DNA from: Anaerococcus urinomassiliensis
GTDB taxonomy: Bacteria; Bacillota; Clostridia; Tissierellales; Peptoniphilaceae
Direction of reading: 5' to 3'
Length of the DNA stretch: 64,000 bases
Assembly: GCF_900128425.1 (NCBI RefSeq)
Contig: NZ_LT635782.1
Span: 1,185,691 to 1,249,690, forward strand
Every line of letters begins with the position of its first letter. Position 1 is the first letter of the stretch. A program made the translations under genes and the position numbers. Below are positions 44,090 to 53,045 of this stretch, piece by piece. The notes beneath the pieces are model-generated. The model saw only the letters and a program-made list of their open reading frames with translations. It did no database searches and was not told the DNA's origin.

Positions 44090-45384
44090 TTGCCTAAATG
44101 GAATTCTTCGATTTTTTGCTTGGTCTGTTCTCCCGTTTCCATATTTTTGATGGATACTTCTTTATTATTAGCTTCTTCTTCGCCTATTATGATGGAGTAT
44201 TTGGCTCCTATCTTATCAGCATAGTTCATTTTCTTTTTGAACTTGCCAGTTTCTAGGTATATATCAGCCTTAAGTCCCTTGGCCTTGATTTCCTTAAGGA
44301 CTTCTATGGCATACAGGTGCAAGGATGGATCCATTGGCAAAACAAGGACATCGGTATTTGCTCCCTTAATCTTATCAACTAGGCCAAGTTCTTGGAGTTG
44401 GTAAAATAGTCTAGTTAGGCCAATTGACATACCTACTCCTGGCAAGTTTTGTTTGGAGAAGTTGTTGGCCAAGTTCTCATACCTTCCACCTGAGCAAACT
44501 GAACCTATAGATTCGTAGCCATTGATGAAGGTTTCATAGACTGTTGATGTGTAGTAGTCTAGGCCTCTAGTAATGGCAAGGTCAATTTTGATATTTGCTT
44601 CTGGCACGCCAAAGGCTAGCATATAGTCATAAACTATCGCGAGTTCCTCAAGGCCATCTTTGTAGAGGTCATTGCCATCAAATTCTTTTAGGCTTGCTAT
44701 AAGGTCATGACCTTGCTCTGGGTTTTGGATAAAGACAAGTATTTCTTCTGCCTTATCTGCTCCTACAATTTCTGTAAGTAGACTTTGAGTTTTGTCTATG
44801 CCAATCTTGTCCTTTTTGTCTATAGTTCTTAAGACTTCTGTAGAGTCATCTATGTCTAAGCTTTGGAAAAATCCATTTAGCAATTTCCTGTTGTTGATGT
44901 GGAAGGTCAAGGCTGGAAGTTCTAGTTTTTCAAAGGCCTTATACATTACAAAAGGCAAAATAGCGTCGTTATAAATGGTTAGGCTGTCATGGCCTATGAT
45001 ATCTATATCTGCTTGGTAGAACTCCTTGTATCTACCCTTTTGATTGCGCTCTCCCCTATAAACCTTGGCAATTTGGTATCTCTTGAAAGGGAAGTTTAGG
45101 TCAGAAAAGTGCTCTGATACGTATCTAGCTAGGGGAACTGTAAGGTCAAAACGTAGGCTCATATCCTTAGAATCGCTAGCTATCTCAAAGATTTGCTTTT
45201 CTGTTTCTCCACCACCCTTTGCAAAGAGTATCTCATTTTTTTCTATGATTGGGGTGTCGATTGATGCAAATCCATAATCTTTGAATGTTTCTTCTATAGT
45301 GTTTTTTATGTAGTCAAAAACTTCTTGGTCGGCTGGAAGTAGTTCCATGACGCCGGCAATAGTTGATGGTTTTATAATATCCAT
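44086..45384 (-). CDS. hisS: histidyl-tRNA synthetase
   Basis: The 432-residue class II synthetase charges tRNA-His. Motif 2 reads KVYRGERNQKGRYKEFYQAD. The histidine-specific motifs are TRGLDYYTSTVYETFI and GSVCSGGRYENLANNF, with the motif 3 region GVGMSIGLTRLFYQL. A C-terminal anticodon domain (TDVLVLPMDPSLHLYAIEVL) separates it from the HisZ paralogue. No T-box or leader is visible in the short upstream gap. Confidence 0.94.
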   Translation of the reverse strand: MDIIKPSTIAGVMELLPADQEVFDYIKNTIEETFKDYGFASIDTPIIEKNEILFAKGGGETEKQIFEIASDSKDMSLRFDLTVPLARYVSEHFSDLNFPFKRYQIAKVYRGERNQKGRYKEFYQADIDIIGHDSLTIYNDAILPFVMYKAFEKLELPALTFHINNRKLLNGFFQSLDIDDSTEVLRTIDKKDKIGIDKTQSLLTEIVGADKAEEILVFIQNPEQGHDLIASLKEFDGNDLYKDGLEELAIVYDYMLAFGVPEANIKIDLAITRGLDYYTSTVYETFINGYESIGSVCSGGRYENLANNFSKQNLPGVGMSIGLTRLFYQLQELGLVDKIKGANTDVLVLPMDPSLHLYAIEVLKEIKAKGLKADIYLETGKFKKKMNYADKIGAKYSIIIGEEEANNKEVSIKNMETGEQTKQKIEEFHLGN

Positions 45385-45484
45385 GTAAATCTCCTAGGCT
45401 TTTTTACTATTATAACATATTTCATTAGCAAGGAAAAAAGAGGGTCTGATGAGTGGGAAATCCCCCCCTCAAATCTTTATATAG

Positions 45485-45512
45485 AAAAAACCTCATAGTT
45501 TTAACTACGAGG
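45485..45512 (-). terminator. terminator after the FctA-like pilin gene
   Basis: On the minus strand CCTCGTAGTT/AACTATGAGG forms a stem followed by six Ts. It overlaps the last codons of the sorting-signal tail that would be read if the upstream amber codon were sense. Confidence 0.85.
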
Positions 45513-46244
45513 CTTAGTTTGTTTCTTGCTTGCTAATAATAAAAATCCTGCTAGCAAAAGTATGATGAGGTAAGAGATAATTCCCTATATACCTGTTTTT
45601 ACATTTCCATTCGAGTTTTTGTTTTTAGTAAATCCTTGTTTGCCTGGAATAGTAGGGTTATCCTTGTTTGGATTATCTTCCGGGTTCTTGCCAGAGTCTG
45701 GATTTTTGCCGTCATTGCCCGGCTTACCATCCTTGTCAGGATCATTTATTTTGCCTTTACCAGGGTCATTGTTCTTAAAAACAATCTCTGCTACTTTTGA
45801 TGTATGGTCAGGGTCTATGATGTTTTTATCATTATCATAAGCATATACAGAAATATTTAATCCGTTTTTGCCTTGTTCAACTATATAAACCAAGTGATAT
45901 TTGGTTTTGTCATAGCTAACTGATCTATGTTCTTCTTTAATATCTTCGTTGTTTTGATAAATTAAGTATTCATATCTGCCTGGTCCAGTAAATTCTGGAG
46001 CAAAGCCAAACTTCAAATCTCCGTTTCCATAAAACTCGTCTACATCATCTGGCAATGGCGCCCCATTTATCGGCTCGATTTTGATATCGGTTTTATGGGG
46101 AGCTTCATCCCACTTTTGATCACCAAGATACCAATCAACAGTGATTGGAACTGCAACACTAGCTGCTTTTGCTTCTACAAATGGGATGAGTACAATCACT
46201 GCCATTAGTATTAAATTATATATTCTTTTAAATGATTTCATCAT
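45501..46244 (-). pseudogene. FctA/Spy0128-like minor pilin with amber stop in its sorting signal
   Basis: The open frame (45585-46244, 219 residues) has a signal peptide (FKRIYNLILMAVIVLIPFVE, then AKAAS) and a Spy0128-like isopeptide domain (FAPEFTGPGRYEYLIYQNN; KYHLVYIVEQGKNGLNISVY). A Gly/Pro/Asp/Lys-rich linker leads to NGNVKTGI. There a TAG (45587-45585) stops the frame. Beyond it the same frame continues GIISYLIILLLAGFLLLASK and a basic KQTKPRS tail, then TAA, a complete sortase anchor. One base change could have made the stop. Without the anchor the protein would be secreted. Its start overlaps the end of the decayed sortase by 4 bases. Confidence 0.85.
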
Positions 46245-46546
46245 TCATCTCCATTCATAGGTCTTAAGACTCCAAGTACAACTGTCCTACCGTTGGTCGT
46301 AGCCTTCTCGCAGGTGGATAAGGCTATTATTTTGTCATTACCTATATCTATATATCTCTCTTGGAGCATATTTTTTCGTGCATAATCAATCAGTTTTTTT
46401 CTCCCATCCATAGTCTTAGTGCTTTCAGGGTTGAAAACTATCTTATCGTATGCATCGATTTTGCTAACCATAAAAATTTCTATTTTGTAAGTTTTTTCTG
46501 GTAAAAACAAAGTCCCATATTTATGTTTGTCGAAATAAATTTTTAC
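46241..46546 (-). pseudogene. class B sortase, C-terminal fragment
   Basis: The frame reads IYFDKHKYGTLFLPEKTYKI from 46540 onward, then ALSTCEKATTNGRTVVLGVL. That is the C-terminal third of a class B sortase with catalytic Cys (STC) and Arg (GRTVV). The N-terminal two thirds, with the catalytic His, are missing: a TGA closes the frame at 46549-46547 and nothing sortase-like lies upstream. The only start is a TTG at 46510. Class B sortases with FctA-like pilins form the M1-type pilus system of streptococci, so this and the adjacent pilin look like a decayed pair. Confidence 0.85.
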
Positions 46547-46565
46547 TCACATTTTGATAAACTTT

Positions 46566-46584
46566 AAAAAGGGCTTTAATGCCC
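46566..46584 (-). terminator. small terminator upstream of the sortase fragment
   Basis: On the minus strand GGGC-ATTAAA-GCCC is followed by five Ts. It would stop transcripts from the sortase cluster before they enter the decayed pair. Confidence 0.65.
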
Positions 46585-46738
46585 AATTTTCTCTTGTTTT
46601 CCTGTTTTTATTTGTTATTTTCATTTTATAATATTTTCGAATATTTATAAACTTATTAATCGTTTCTATCAATACTAGACAATACTAAATTACCCATTAA
46701 TTTTTTTTATTTTTTATAGTAATTTTTTGACAAAAATA

Positions 46739-46760
46739 GACCCTAGCTTATGCTAGAGTC
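46739..46760 (-). terminator. terminator of the class C sortase cluster
   Basis: GACTCTAGC-ATAA-GCTAGGGTC on the minus strand forms a 9-bp stem followed by TATTTTT, starting 6 bases after the third sortase stop codon. Confidence 0.88.
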
Positions 46761-46765
46761 TTTGT

Positions 46766-47683
46766 TTACTTTTTGTATTTTATTGTTGCATTTATTCTTT
46801 TAATAAATCTAACTAAGGTTAGTATAAATAAGACTACACCAATTATAGAAAGTATTAGAGTTGCTATCCTTGTTGTTGCTACTGTTTGGTCTGTTGATGA
46901 GATTTTGTTTTCTTCTTCATCCTTTTGACTTACTGGATAGTCATCTGTGCCTGGGAGTTTGAATTCCTCGGCTATTGTCTTACTTGTCTCATCACGAACA
47001 CAGTTTACCAAAAGTCTATTTGGTCTTGGTGGCAAGAATGGTGAACAAGTCATAAGACTGATAATATCAGCATCTCCTCTTGGAGCCAACTTGTCCCAAT
47101 CGTAAGGGTCTATGACTTCCTTGTCATTTACCACATAGCGCATGGTTTGTTCGGCACGCTCTACATAGACGTAGTCACCATAATTTAGCTGGTCAAGGTA
47201 TAAGAACATGGTATCGCCCCACCAGCCCCTGTGGCCAGCTATGACTGACCTTGTTCCAGGTCCTCCTACTGGGATAGAAGTCCCATCTACTTGGGCAACA
47301 CCCCTTGATATATGGTCTAGTGTCGCATCAAGATATAAGGGTAGGCGTTTGTCTAGTTTTGGTATGACTAGATAGGCAAAGGGAATATTTGTGTTTTGAA
47401 ACTTCTCATAACTTGTCTGGTAATCTTCAGCTGTAAAAGGGTCACTTACACTTATATCAGAATTTTTGACTATTTCGTTATACTCATTAGCATTTTCTGT
47501 TTCTTCTGCCACTTCTTCTGCTTTTCTGTTTTCTTGTATTTGCCTAAATTCTTTTTCAGCTCTTCGGGCAGAGTAGTCTTTGTAAGATCTTCTAATTAGA
47601 GGGAGAGTTACAAACAAAAGTCCCACAAGTATAAGGATATATCCAAATGTATTAGTTTTTGTAAGCTTTATTTTCTTGTTCAA
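46766..47683 (-). CDS. class C (pilus) sortase, third of tandem
   Basis: The 305-residue membrane transpeptidase has an N-terminal anchor (TFGYILILVGLLFVTLPLI) and a C-terminal one (ATLILSIIGVVLFILTLVRF). The catalytic His is in VIAGHRGWWGDTMFLYLDQL and the Cys in ISLMTCSPFLPPRPNRLLVN with the Arg. Two membrane segments are typical of pilus-assembly sortases. The start is TTG 47683, eight bases after GGAGGT within the upstream gene, overlapping it by 32 bases. LMTC replaces the usual TLxTC form. Confidence 0.93.
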   Translation of the reverse strand: MNKKIKLTKTNTFGYILILVGLLFVTLPLIRRSYKDYSARRAEKEFRQIQENRKAEEVAEETENANEYNEIVKNSDISVSDPFTAEDYQTSYEKFQNTNIPFAYLVIPKLDKRLPLYLDATLDHISRGVAQVDGTSIPVGGPGTRSVIAGHRGWWGDTMFLYLDQLNYGDYVYVERAEQTMRYVVNDKEVIDPYDWDKLAPRGDADIISLMTCSPFLPPRPNRLLVNCVRDETSKTIAEEFKLPGTDDYPVSQKDEEENKISSTDQTVATTRIATLILSIIGVVLFILTLVRFIKRINATIKYKK

Positions 47684-48533
47684 TACTTTCTACCTCCATT
47701 GCCAATCTTTTTCTTATTCTAGCTTCTCTAATCATAATTATTAGCAAAAATACTATTACTGGTAGCATTCCCAAGAATAATTGTAAGAAATCTGGTTTTA
47801 GTCTATGTGTATTGGCCACACCATCGTCTATGGCTTCTTGATATGGGATTCTATGGCCTCTTACCAATAGCCTGTGAGAGTTGATCATATATGGTGTGCA
47901 TGTCAAAAGTGTGGCTAAATCTTTGCCCTCTTGGACCATAACCGGTTCAAAATTTGAAGGGTCTACAACCTCAATATGGTCAATCTGATATGCCAGGGTT
48001 GTTTCTATGTTGTGGATATAGAAAATATCCCCCTCTACCAATTGGTCCAAGTTTCTAAAAAGCTTGGCATTTGGTAGCCCCCTGTGACCTGTGATAACCG
48101 TATGGGTGGAAGTTCCGCCTATAGGAAGAGATGTACCTTCCAAGTGGCCAAGACCCTTTTCCAGAACATCGTCACTTGTACCAGCATAGACAGGCAAATC
48201 TTGTCCAATCCTCGGTATTTCCACGTGGCCTAGCATCTCGTTTACCTCAAGCATCCTAGCATATTCTGCTCGACCCTCTTTTTCCTTTTCTGTAAAAGGA
48301 TCGGCAAGCCTAGATGGATCTAGGGTAGAGTTGTAGGCACGGGCTAGGTCTATACGTTTTTCTATGTCAGCCTTGTCAACATCATCAATTTGCTTCTTAA
48401 ACTCTACAACTTCGTTAGTAGACTCTATTTCATAATATTTCTGGCTAATAAACGGATAGGCAAAAATCAACAGTCCTAGGACAAAGATGAGTATGAAAGG
48501 CAAGTTTTTCTTAAATGCGCCCTTCTTATTCAT
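47652..48533 (-). CDS. class C (pilus) sortase, second of tandem
   Basis: The 293-residue sortase has anchors at both ends (LPFILIFVLGLLIFAYPFI; LQLFLGMLPVIVFLLIIMI). The lid-type sequence DPSRLADPFTEKEKEGRAEY is near residue 75. The catalytic His is in VITGHRGLPNAKLFRNLDQL and the Cys/Arg in LATLLTCTPYMINSHRLLVRG. It polymerises or anchors pilins outside the membrane. The ATG at 48533 has AGGA seven bases before and overlaps the upstream gene by 8 bases. Confidence 0.95.
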   Translation of the reverse strand: MNKKGAFKKNLPFILIFVLGLLIFAYPFISQKYYEIESTNEVVEFKKQIDDVDKADIEKRIDLARAYNSTLDPSRLADPFTEKEKEGRAEYARMLEVNEMLGHVEIPRIGQDLPVYAGTSDDVLEKGLGHLEGTSLPIGGTSTHTVITGHRGLPNAKLFRNLDQLVEGDIFYIHNIETTLAYQIDHIEVVDPSNFEPVMVQEGKDLATLLTCTPYMINSHRLLVRGHRIPYQEAIDDGVANTHRLKPDFLQLFLGMLPVIVFLLIIMIREARIRKRLAMEVESIEQENKAYKN

Positions 48534-49590
48534 CACTATTTCCTAAATTATTGCTATCATTACGAGTATTTGGACCAGTAGACCTCATCTGTTCAAACAT
48601 ATCTGATGAACCTTGGTAGTTTCTGAAATTACCAGAGTTCATAAACATCTTCTTCAAGTCTTCTTGTTCTTTTCTGACTTCTTCTAGACGTTTATAATAG
48701 TCTTTGTTCTCACGTCTTAGCTTAATAAGTCTTATAATAAGAACTATAATCAAGAATAAGGCTAGGAAAAATAATATTCTAAATATCCAGTTTGCTTTGT
48801 TTGTTCTAATCAATTCTTCATCCACAGCAGGTACGTATGGTACTCTGTGCCCCCTTACTATAAGTCTATGAGTGTTAATCATTATCGGCGTACAAGTCAA
48901 AAGTGTCACATAATCGTGACCTGGAGCAACCATCAAATCATCGAAATTTGTAGGCTCAATTACCTTAATCTGGTCAACTTGATAGGCCAAGACTCCTTCT
49001 ATGTTGTGTACATAGAACTTATCTCCAATTTCAAGTTGGTTAAGGTGGGTAAATAATGTCGCTTCAGGCAAACCAGAGTGAGCAGTCAAAACAGCATGGG
49101 TTGAGTTTCCCCCTACCGGAAGAGATGTACCTTCCAAGTGGCCTACACCCTTTTGGAGTATATCCTCACTAGTACCAGCAAAAATCGGCAAGTCTTGGTT
49201 GATACGAGGAATCTCCACGTGGCCTATCATCTCAGAGACCTCTAGCATACGTGCATATTCCTTGCGGCCTTCTTCTTGCTTTTTCCTAGTGTATGGGTCA
49301 TCAGCAATATTCTCACCAGACAAGGACTCATTGTAAGCATGAGCCAGATCTATACGTCTTTTGACCTCATCTGTAGAAAGGTTGTTAGCCCCAGCCTTAA
49401 AGGTATCAACTTGGCCTGTAGAATCTATACGATAGTACAAGCGGTTGATTAAAGGATAGAGCATAACCAAAAAACCAATAAGGAAAATAGACCTCCAAAT
49501 CCATTTAGAAGCCTTGGACTGGGGCTTTTTCTTCTTACTTGGCTTATTATTAACTTTTTCTTCTTTAACTATTTTCTTATTAAAAGGCAT
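48526..49590 (-). CDS. class C (pilus) sortase, first of tandem
   Basis: The 354-residue sortase has a lysine-rich cytoplasmic head, an anchor (WRSIFLIGFLVMLYPLI), a lid-like DDPYTRKKQEEGRKEYARM, catalytic His in VLTAHSGLPEATLFTHLNQL, and Cys/Arg in YVTLLTCTPIMINTHRLIVRG. A second anchor (RILFFLALFLIIVLIIRLI) is followed by about 70 cytoplasmic residues rich in Asn, Ser and Gln, longer than in its neighbours. It is close in sequence to the second sortase, suggesting duplication. I used ATG 49590 rather than the adjoining TTG; the binding site is weak. Confidence 0.94.
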   Translation of the reverse strand: MPFNKKIVKEEKVNNKPSKKKKPQSKASKWIWRSIFLIGFLVMLYPLINRLYYRIDSTGQVDTFKAGANNLSTDEVKRRIDLAHAYNESLSGENIADDPYTRKKQEEGRKEYARMLEVSEMIGHVEIPRINQDLPIFAGTSEDILQKGVGHLEGTSLPVGGNSTHAVLTAHSGLPEATLFTHLNQLEIGDKFYVHNIEGVLAYQVDQIKVIEPTNFDDLMVAPGHDYVTLLTCTPIMINTHRLIVRGHRVPYVPAVDEELIRTNKANWIFRILFFLALFLIIVLIIRLIKLRRENKDYYKRLEEVRKEQEDLKKMFMNSGNFRNYQGSSDMFEQMRSTGPNTRNDSNNLGNSDE

Positions 49591-50765
49591 CAAAACTCTT
49601 TTCTTTTAAGGGATTTTCTTCCCTTTAAGGAACCCTTAATTAAGTGTAATTACATAAAAATTAAAATGCTTAGTACTCGAGGGATAGGGATTAGGGGTAG
49701 TAATTGCCAGTCCGTCCGCTCTCGGACAGACCCCTTTTTCCTACGGAAACTCGCTTTTAAAAAGCTATTTCGTGCATCCGCACTTAGTTTCCGGGTTAAA
49801 CAACCGAAATTAACGGTTGTTTAACTCCCCCGAACCCCTAAAACCTTCTACTACGAAAACCCGCTTCTGAGGAAGCTCTTTCGTGCTACCGCACTACGTT
49901 TTCGGGATAAATGACCGAAATCAACGGTCATTTATCTCCCTCCGCCACTGCGTGGAGCAAGAGCAGAAGAAGTTCACTTCGTGAATTCTTTTTATGTTTT
50001 ATTATATGTAAACTGCTATCATTAGGCCATTGGCCAAGGAATCTCATAAAACACCACTAAGCCATGGGATTCTTCGCGTTCGCTCAGAATGACAGTGGGG
50101 TGGGCAGTATTGGCGATACTCTTTCCATTGTCATCTCCGTGGTTAACCAGACATCCGTCATCGCTTTGTCATCCTGAGGCCACAGTCCGTAGGATCCCAT
50201 AAAGCACCATTAATCCAGGGGATTCTTCGCTTTCGCTCAGAATGACAGTGCAGCGGGTGGTACTGACTTACTTCCACTTGTCATCATTCTTGACCTATCC
50301 CAATTCTCATATGAGAATTGATGGAAGGTCAAATGTCGCGAAGTCCAAATCTATATGATTTGGCTAACGTAGCCGACGGAGGGAGCGGACGCGACCGTAG
50401 GATCTCTTAAAACACCGCTAACCTAGGGGATTCTTCGCGTTCGCTCAGAATGACAGTCTGGTGAGTGGTATTAAATATGTTTATAAAATTTGATGAATTC
50501 CTTATTCTATACCTTAATAACCTTGTCAGAATGCTACACTTTGTTTTGATAATAATGCACATTCATGCACACACTCTGTCATCCTGAGGCCCTGAGCCGA
50601 AGGATCTCGTAATGCACCGTTAACCTTGGAGATTCTTCGCGTTCGCTCAGAATGACACCATTGTAAATGGTTATCATTGTATTTTCACATCACCATAACA
50701 GTCCTCTTATAAAGCAAAATAAAAGGTTTCTTCTTGAAACCTTCTATTTTCTCTTAAATTCTAGC
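49591..50765. repeat. 1.2-kb non-coding repeat region
   Basis: No gene is seen between the second pilin and the sortases. The stretch holds the two-unit structured repeat (49681-49990) and at least four dispersed hairpin units in opposite orientation to those at 30 kb (50041-50094, 50168-50246, 50380-50455, 50578-50657). It also holds 50316-50378, an inverted copy of 30336-30398. A stem AAGGG/CCCTT lies at 49607-49625, just before the sortase start. Confidence 0.85.
49681..49990 (+). repeat. structured repeat, copy 2 (two tandem units)
   Basis: Two 100-base units, 49741-49840 and 49851-49950, align without gaps over about 90 bases. Where they differ in stems the changes are paired: CGGAAAC/GTTTCCG versus CGAAAAC/GTTTTCG; GTTAAACAACCG/CGGTTGTTTAAC versus GATAAATGACCG/CGGTCATTTATC; GCTTT/AAAGC versus GCTTC/GAAGC. 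Loops GTGC-ATCC-GCAC and GTGC-TACC-GCAC differ freely. A GTCCG-CTCT-CGGAC hairpin precedes the units. Copy 1 lies inverted at 32494-32717. Confidence 0.88.
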
Positions 50766-53045
50766 CTAAGCTAATTGAATTTTCTGATTTTTTTCATCTT
50801 TCTTTACTATGATACTTCCAGCTACTATCATCACTAGGCCTAGGGCTACTAGGATTACTATTCTAATATCCCCTGTTTTTACAAGTGGCCCTCTTGGGAT
50901 TCTTGTCTTGTTGCCTGGAACATAGTAAGTTGTTGGTGGTTTTACTGTTGTTGATGGTGGTGTTGTTCCTGGAGTGTTTGTCCTTGATGGTGGTGTTACT
51001 GTTGGTGGAACAACAGTCTTTTTTGTATCCTTTTTATTTACAATCATAATAGCATCTTTTTCGTAGCTATCTTTTGTAATCTCAAACTTAATAGGATTTA
51101 CATCAAGGATATATCCATTTGGAGCAGCTGTTTCACGTAGCATATAATTTTTAAATGGTAGATTTTGCACTTCGAATTCACCATTTGAATCAGATTTCAA
51201 TGTTACTCTTTTGGCATTTTTATCATGTGGAGAGTAAACTCCCTTTTCATTTACAACGTATGGAGTGTATCCTCCCTTGCCATCTTCTATATATAGGGCA
51301 AATACAGCATTAGCAAGTCTGTTCTGTTCCTTGGAATCATCAACCTTGATGAATTTGTAGCCACCCTTTTGCTTTCTATTTCCATCTGGTGGAACAACAT
51401 CTTTTGGTTTGTTTGTAAGGGTTTGTTTGCTAAATTTCCTTGAGAAAGGTCTAGCATTTTCCTTGCCACGGTTTTCTGCTGAGTCATAGTCTTTCAATGG
51501 TTCATTTTCTTTGAAATAGTAGTCACCATCAGGAAGACCTGTTACTTTGATTTCCCCATTTTCATCGGTGTATAGTTTATAAACTTTGCTTGATTCGCTA
51601 GCATTGCTATCAAATTGATAGCTGCCTGTACCTCCAACAAGTCCCACAAGTTCTCTCTCTCTGTGAGCAGTACCATCTTTATTTTTGTTTATCTTTGTTC
51701 TATATAATTCAAATCCAACCTTGTCAAGAGAATCGTTTGTTAATTGGTCTTTTTTAGTGAGAGTAATCTCAATAAATTCATCCTTGTAGTTTTCGACAGT
51801 AATTGTCTTGCCAAATTCTGCTGGATAGGTTCTATCAGATACAAGCACGTAATCATCTAGAGTTTTCACTTCTCTAAACTCATATCTATATCCTGCTGGT
51901 TGTTTTGGCAAATCTGTTAGGATTATTGATCCATTTTCATCAGTCTTGAAGATGAAATTCAAATCCTTACCTTCAGTGTTTTTGCCATCTGAGATTATAT
52001 ATTTGCCATCTTTGTCAACTCCAACTGGGAAAAGATCATTACCAGATGCAAGATAAAGTTCAAATTCTACACCAGCTAGGGTGATTGGGTTTTCAGGATC
52101 GGTTCCATCAATTTTTTTGAGGTGAAGAGTGTTCTTTTCTTCTTTTTCATTTGTAATGGTGATATTTCCACCATTGCTTGGTACAAAGTTTATATCCTCA
52201 GAATATTCTTTGCCTTCAAAAATCTTGTAGCCCTTATCTTTGTCAGTTTTAGTTTCTTTAAACTTGTAATTTCCCTCTGGTAAATTATTGATAACAATTT
52301 GACCATCTTCATTGGTTATTAGATCTGTTGTAGCATCTTCACTATCATTTATGTAGGAATATACTCCATCTTTATCTTTAACAAGTTTTACTATAGAATC
52401 TTCTTCATCATTTTTTTCTTTGTCTATATTGATTAAGTTAAATACAACGCCAGAAAGCTTTTCTTCTGTTTTGTTGCCTTTTTTATCTACAATAACACCA
52501 ACTTTATTTAAGATTAGAGGTTTATTATCCTCTCCCTCTCTCACCTTATCCTTAACATGGCTAACCTCTGTCACTCCTTCTTGAGAGCACCAAGCTATAG
52601 GAACCATTTTGTATTGGTGGTTAGAAGCAGATTCTTCTGTTTCCTTCAACACATAAGTACCTGCAGGAAGGCCCCTAAGCTCAAAAGAATCATAGGAAGC
52701 TCCATCATTGCCTGTTTTAACTTTTGATTTTTCAGACAAGATTCCCTCACCATACTTAGCTATGACATCTACCATTTTCATAGCATCTATCTTCTTATAT
52801 AGATCCTCAAGTTCTTCATTAGTGTATATTTTATCATCAACTTTAAAATATTTGAACTGACGAGGTTTAGAATCTTCTTTGGCGTCATCGCCTTTTCTAG
52901 GCACATCGATATCAAGATTACCATATTCGATTTTTCCTTGGTCATCTTCTCCTTTAGCAAAAGCAAATGGCGAAATAATCACGCCAAGCACCATAAATAA
53001 GCTTAGCAAACCGGCCAATACTTTTGATCTATATTTCCCGTTCAT
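50766..53045 (-). CDS. CnaB-domain pilin/adhesin, LVKTG sorting signal
   Basis: The 759-residue secreted protein starts NGKYRSKVLAGLLSLFMVLG with cleavage near AFAKGEDD. At least four CnaB/SpaA repeats follow (EKLSGVVFNLINID; TLAGVEFELYLASG; SLDKVGFELYRTKI; RLANAVFALYIEDG), each with an E-box such as YMLRETAAPNGY. After a Pro/Thr-rich neck the signal is GPLVKTGDIRIVILVALGLV with a KKDEK tail. The LVKTG form is unlike LPXTG and like the VKTG of the decayed pilin at 45.6 kb. ATG 53045 has AGGAG five bases upstream. It is a likely ancillary or backbone pilin for the adjacent sortases. Confidence 0.92.
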   Translation of the reverse strand: MNGKYRSKVLAGLLSLFMVLGVIISPFAFAKGEDDQGKIEYGNLDIDVPRKGDDAKEDSKPRQFKYFKVDDKIYTNEELEDLYKKIDAMKMVDVIAKYGEGILSEKSKVKTGNDGASYDSFELRGLPAGTYVLKETEESASNHQYKMVPIAWCSQEGVTEVSHVKDKVREGEDNKPLILNKVGVIVDKKGNKTEEKLSGVVFNLINIDKEKNDEEDSIVKLVKDKDGVYSYINDSEDATTDLITNEDGQIVINNLPEGNYKFKETKTDKDKGYKIFEGKEYSEDINFVPSNGGNITITNEKEEKNTLHLKKIDGTDPENPITLAGVEFELYLASGNDLFPVGVDKDGKYIISDGKNTEGKDLNFIFKTDENGSIILTDLPKQPAGYRYEFREVKTLDDYVLVSDRTYPAEFGKTITVENYKDEFIEITLTKKDQLTNDSLDKVGFELYRTKINKNKDGTAHRERELVGLVGGTGSYQFDSNASESSKVYKLYTDENGEIKVTGLPDGDYYFKENEPLKDYDSAENRGKENARPFSRKFSKQTLTNKPKDVVPPDGNRKQKGGYKFIKVDDSKEQNRLANAVFALYIEDGKGGYTPYVVNEKGVYSPHDKNAKRVTLKSDSNGEFEVQNLPFKNYMLRETAAPNGYILDVNPIKFEITKDSYEKDAIMIVNKKDTKKTVVPPTVTPPSRTNTPGTTPPSTTVKPPTTYYVPGNKTRIPRGPLVKTGDIRIVILVALGLVMIVAGSIIVKKDEKNQKIQLA

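Noticed and set aside
45385..45580. T-box leader for hisS
   Set aside because: The short upstream gap has no GGTGGTACCGCG-type T-box; its one strong hairpin is the terminator of the upstream pilin gene.
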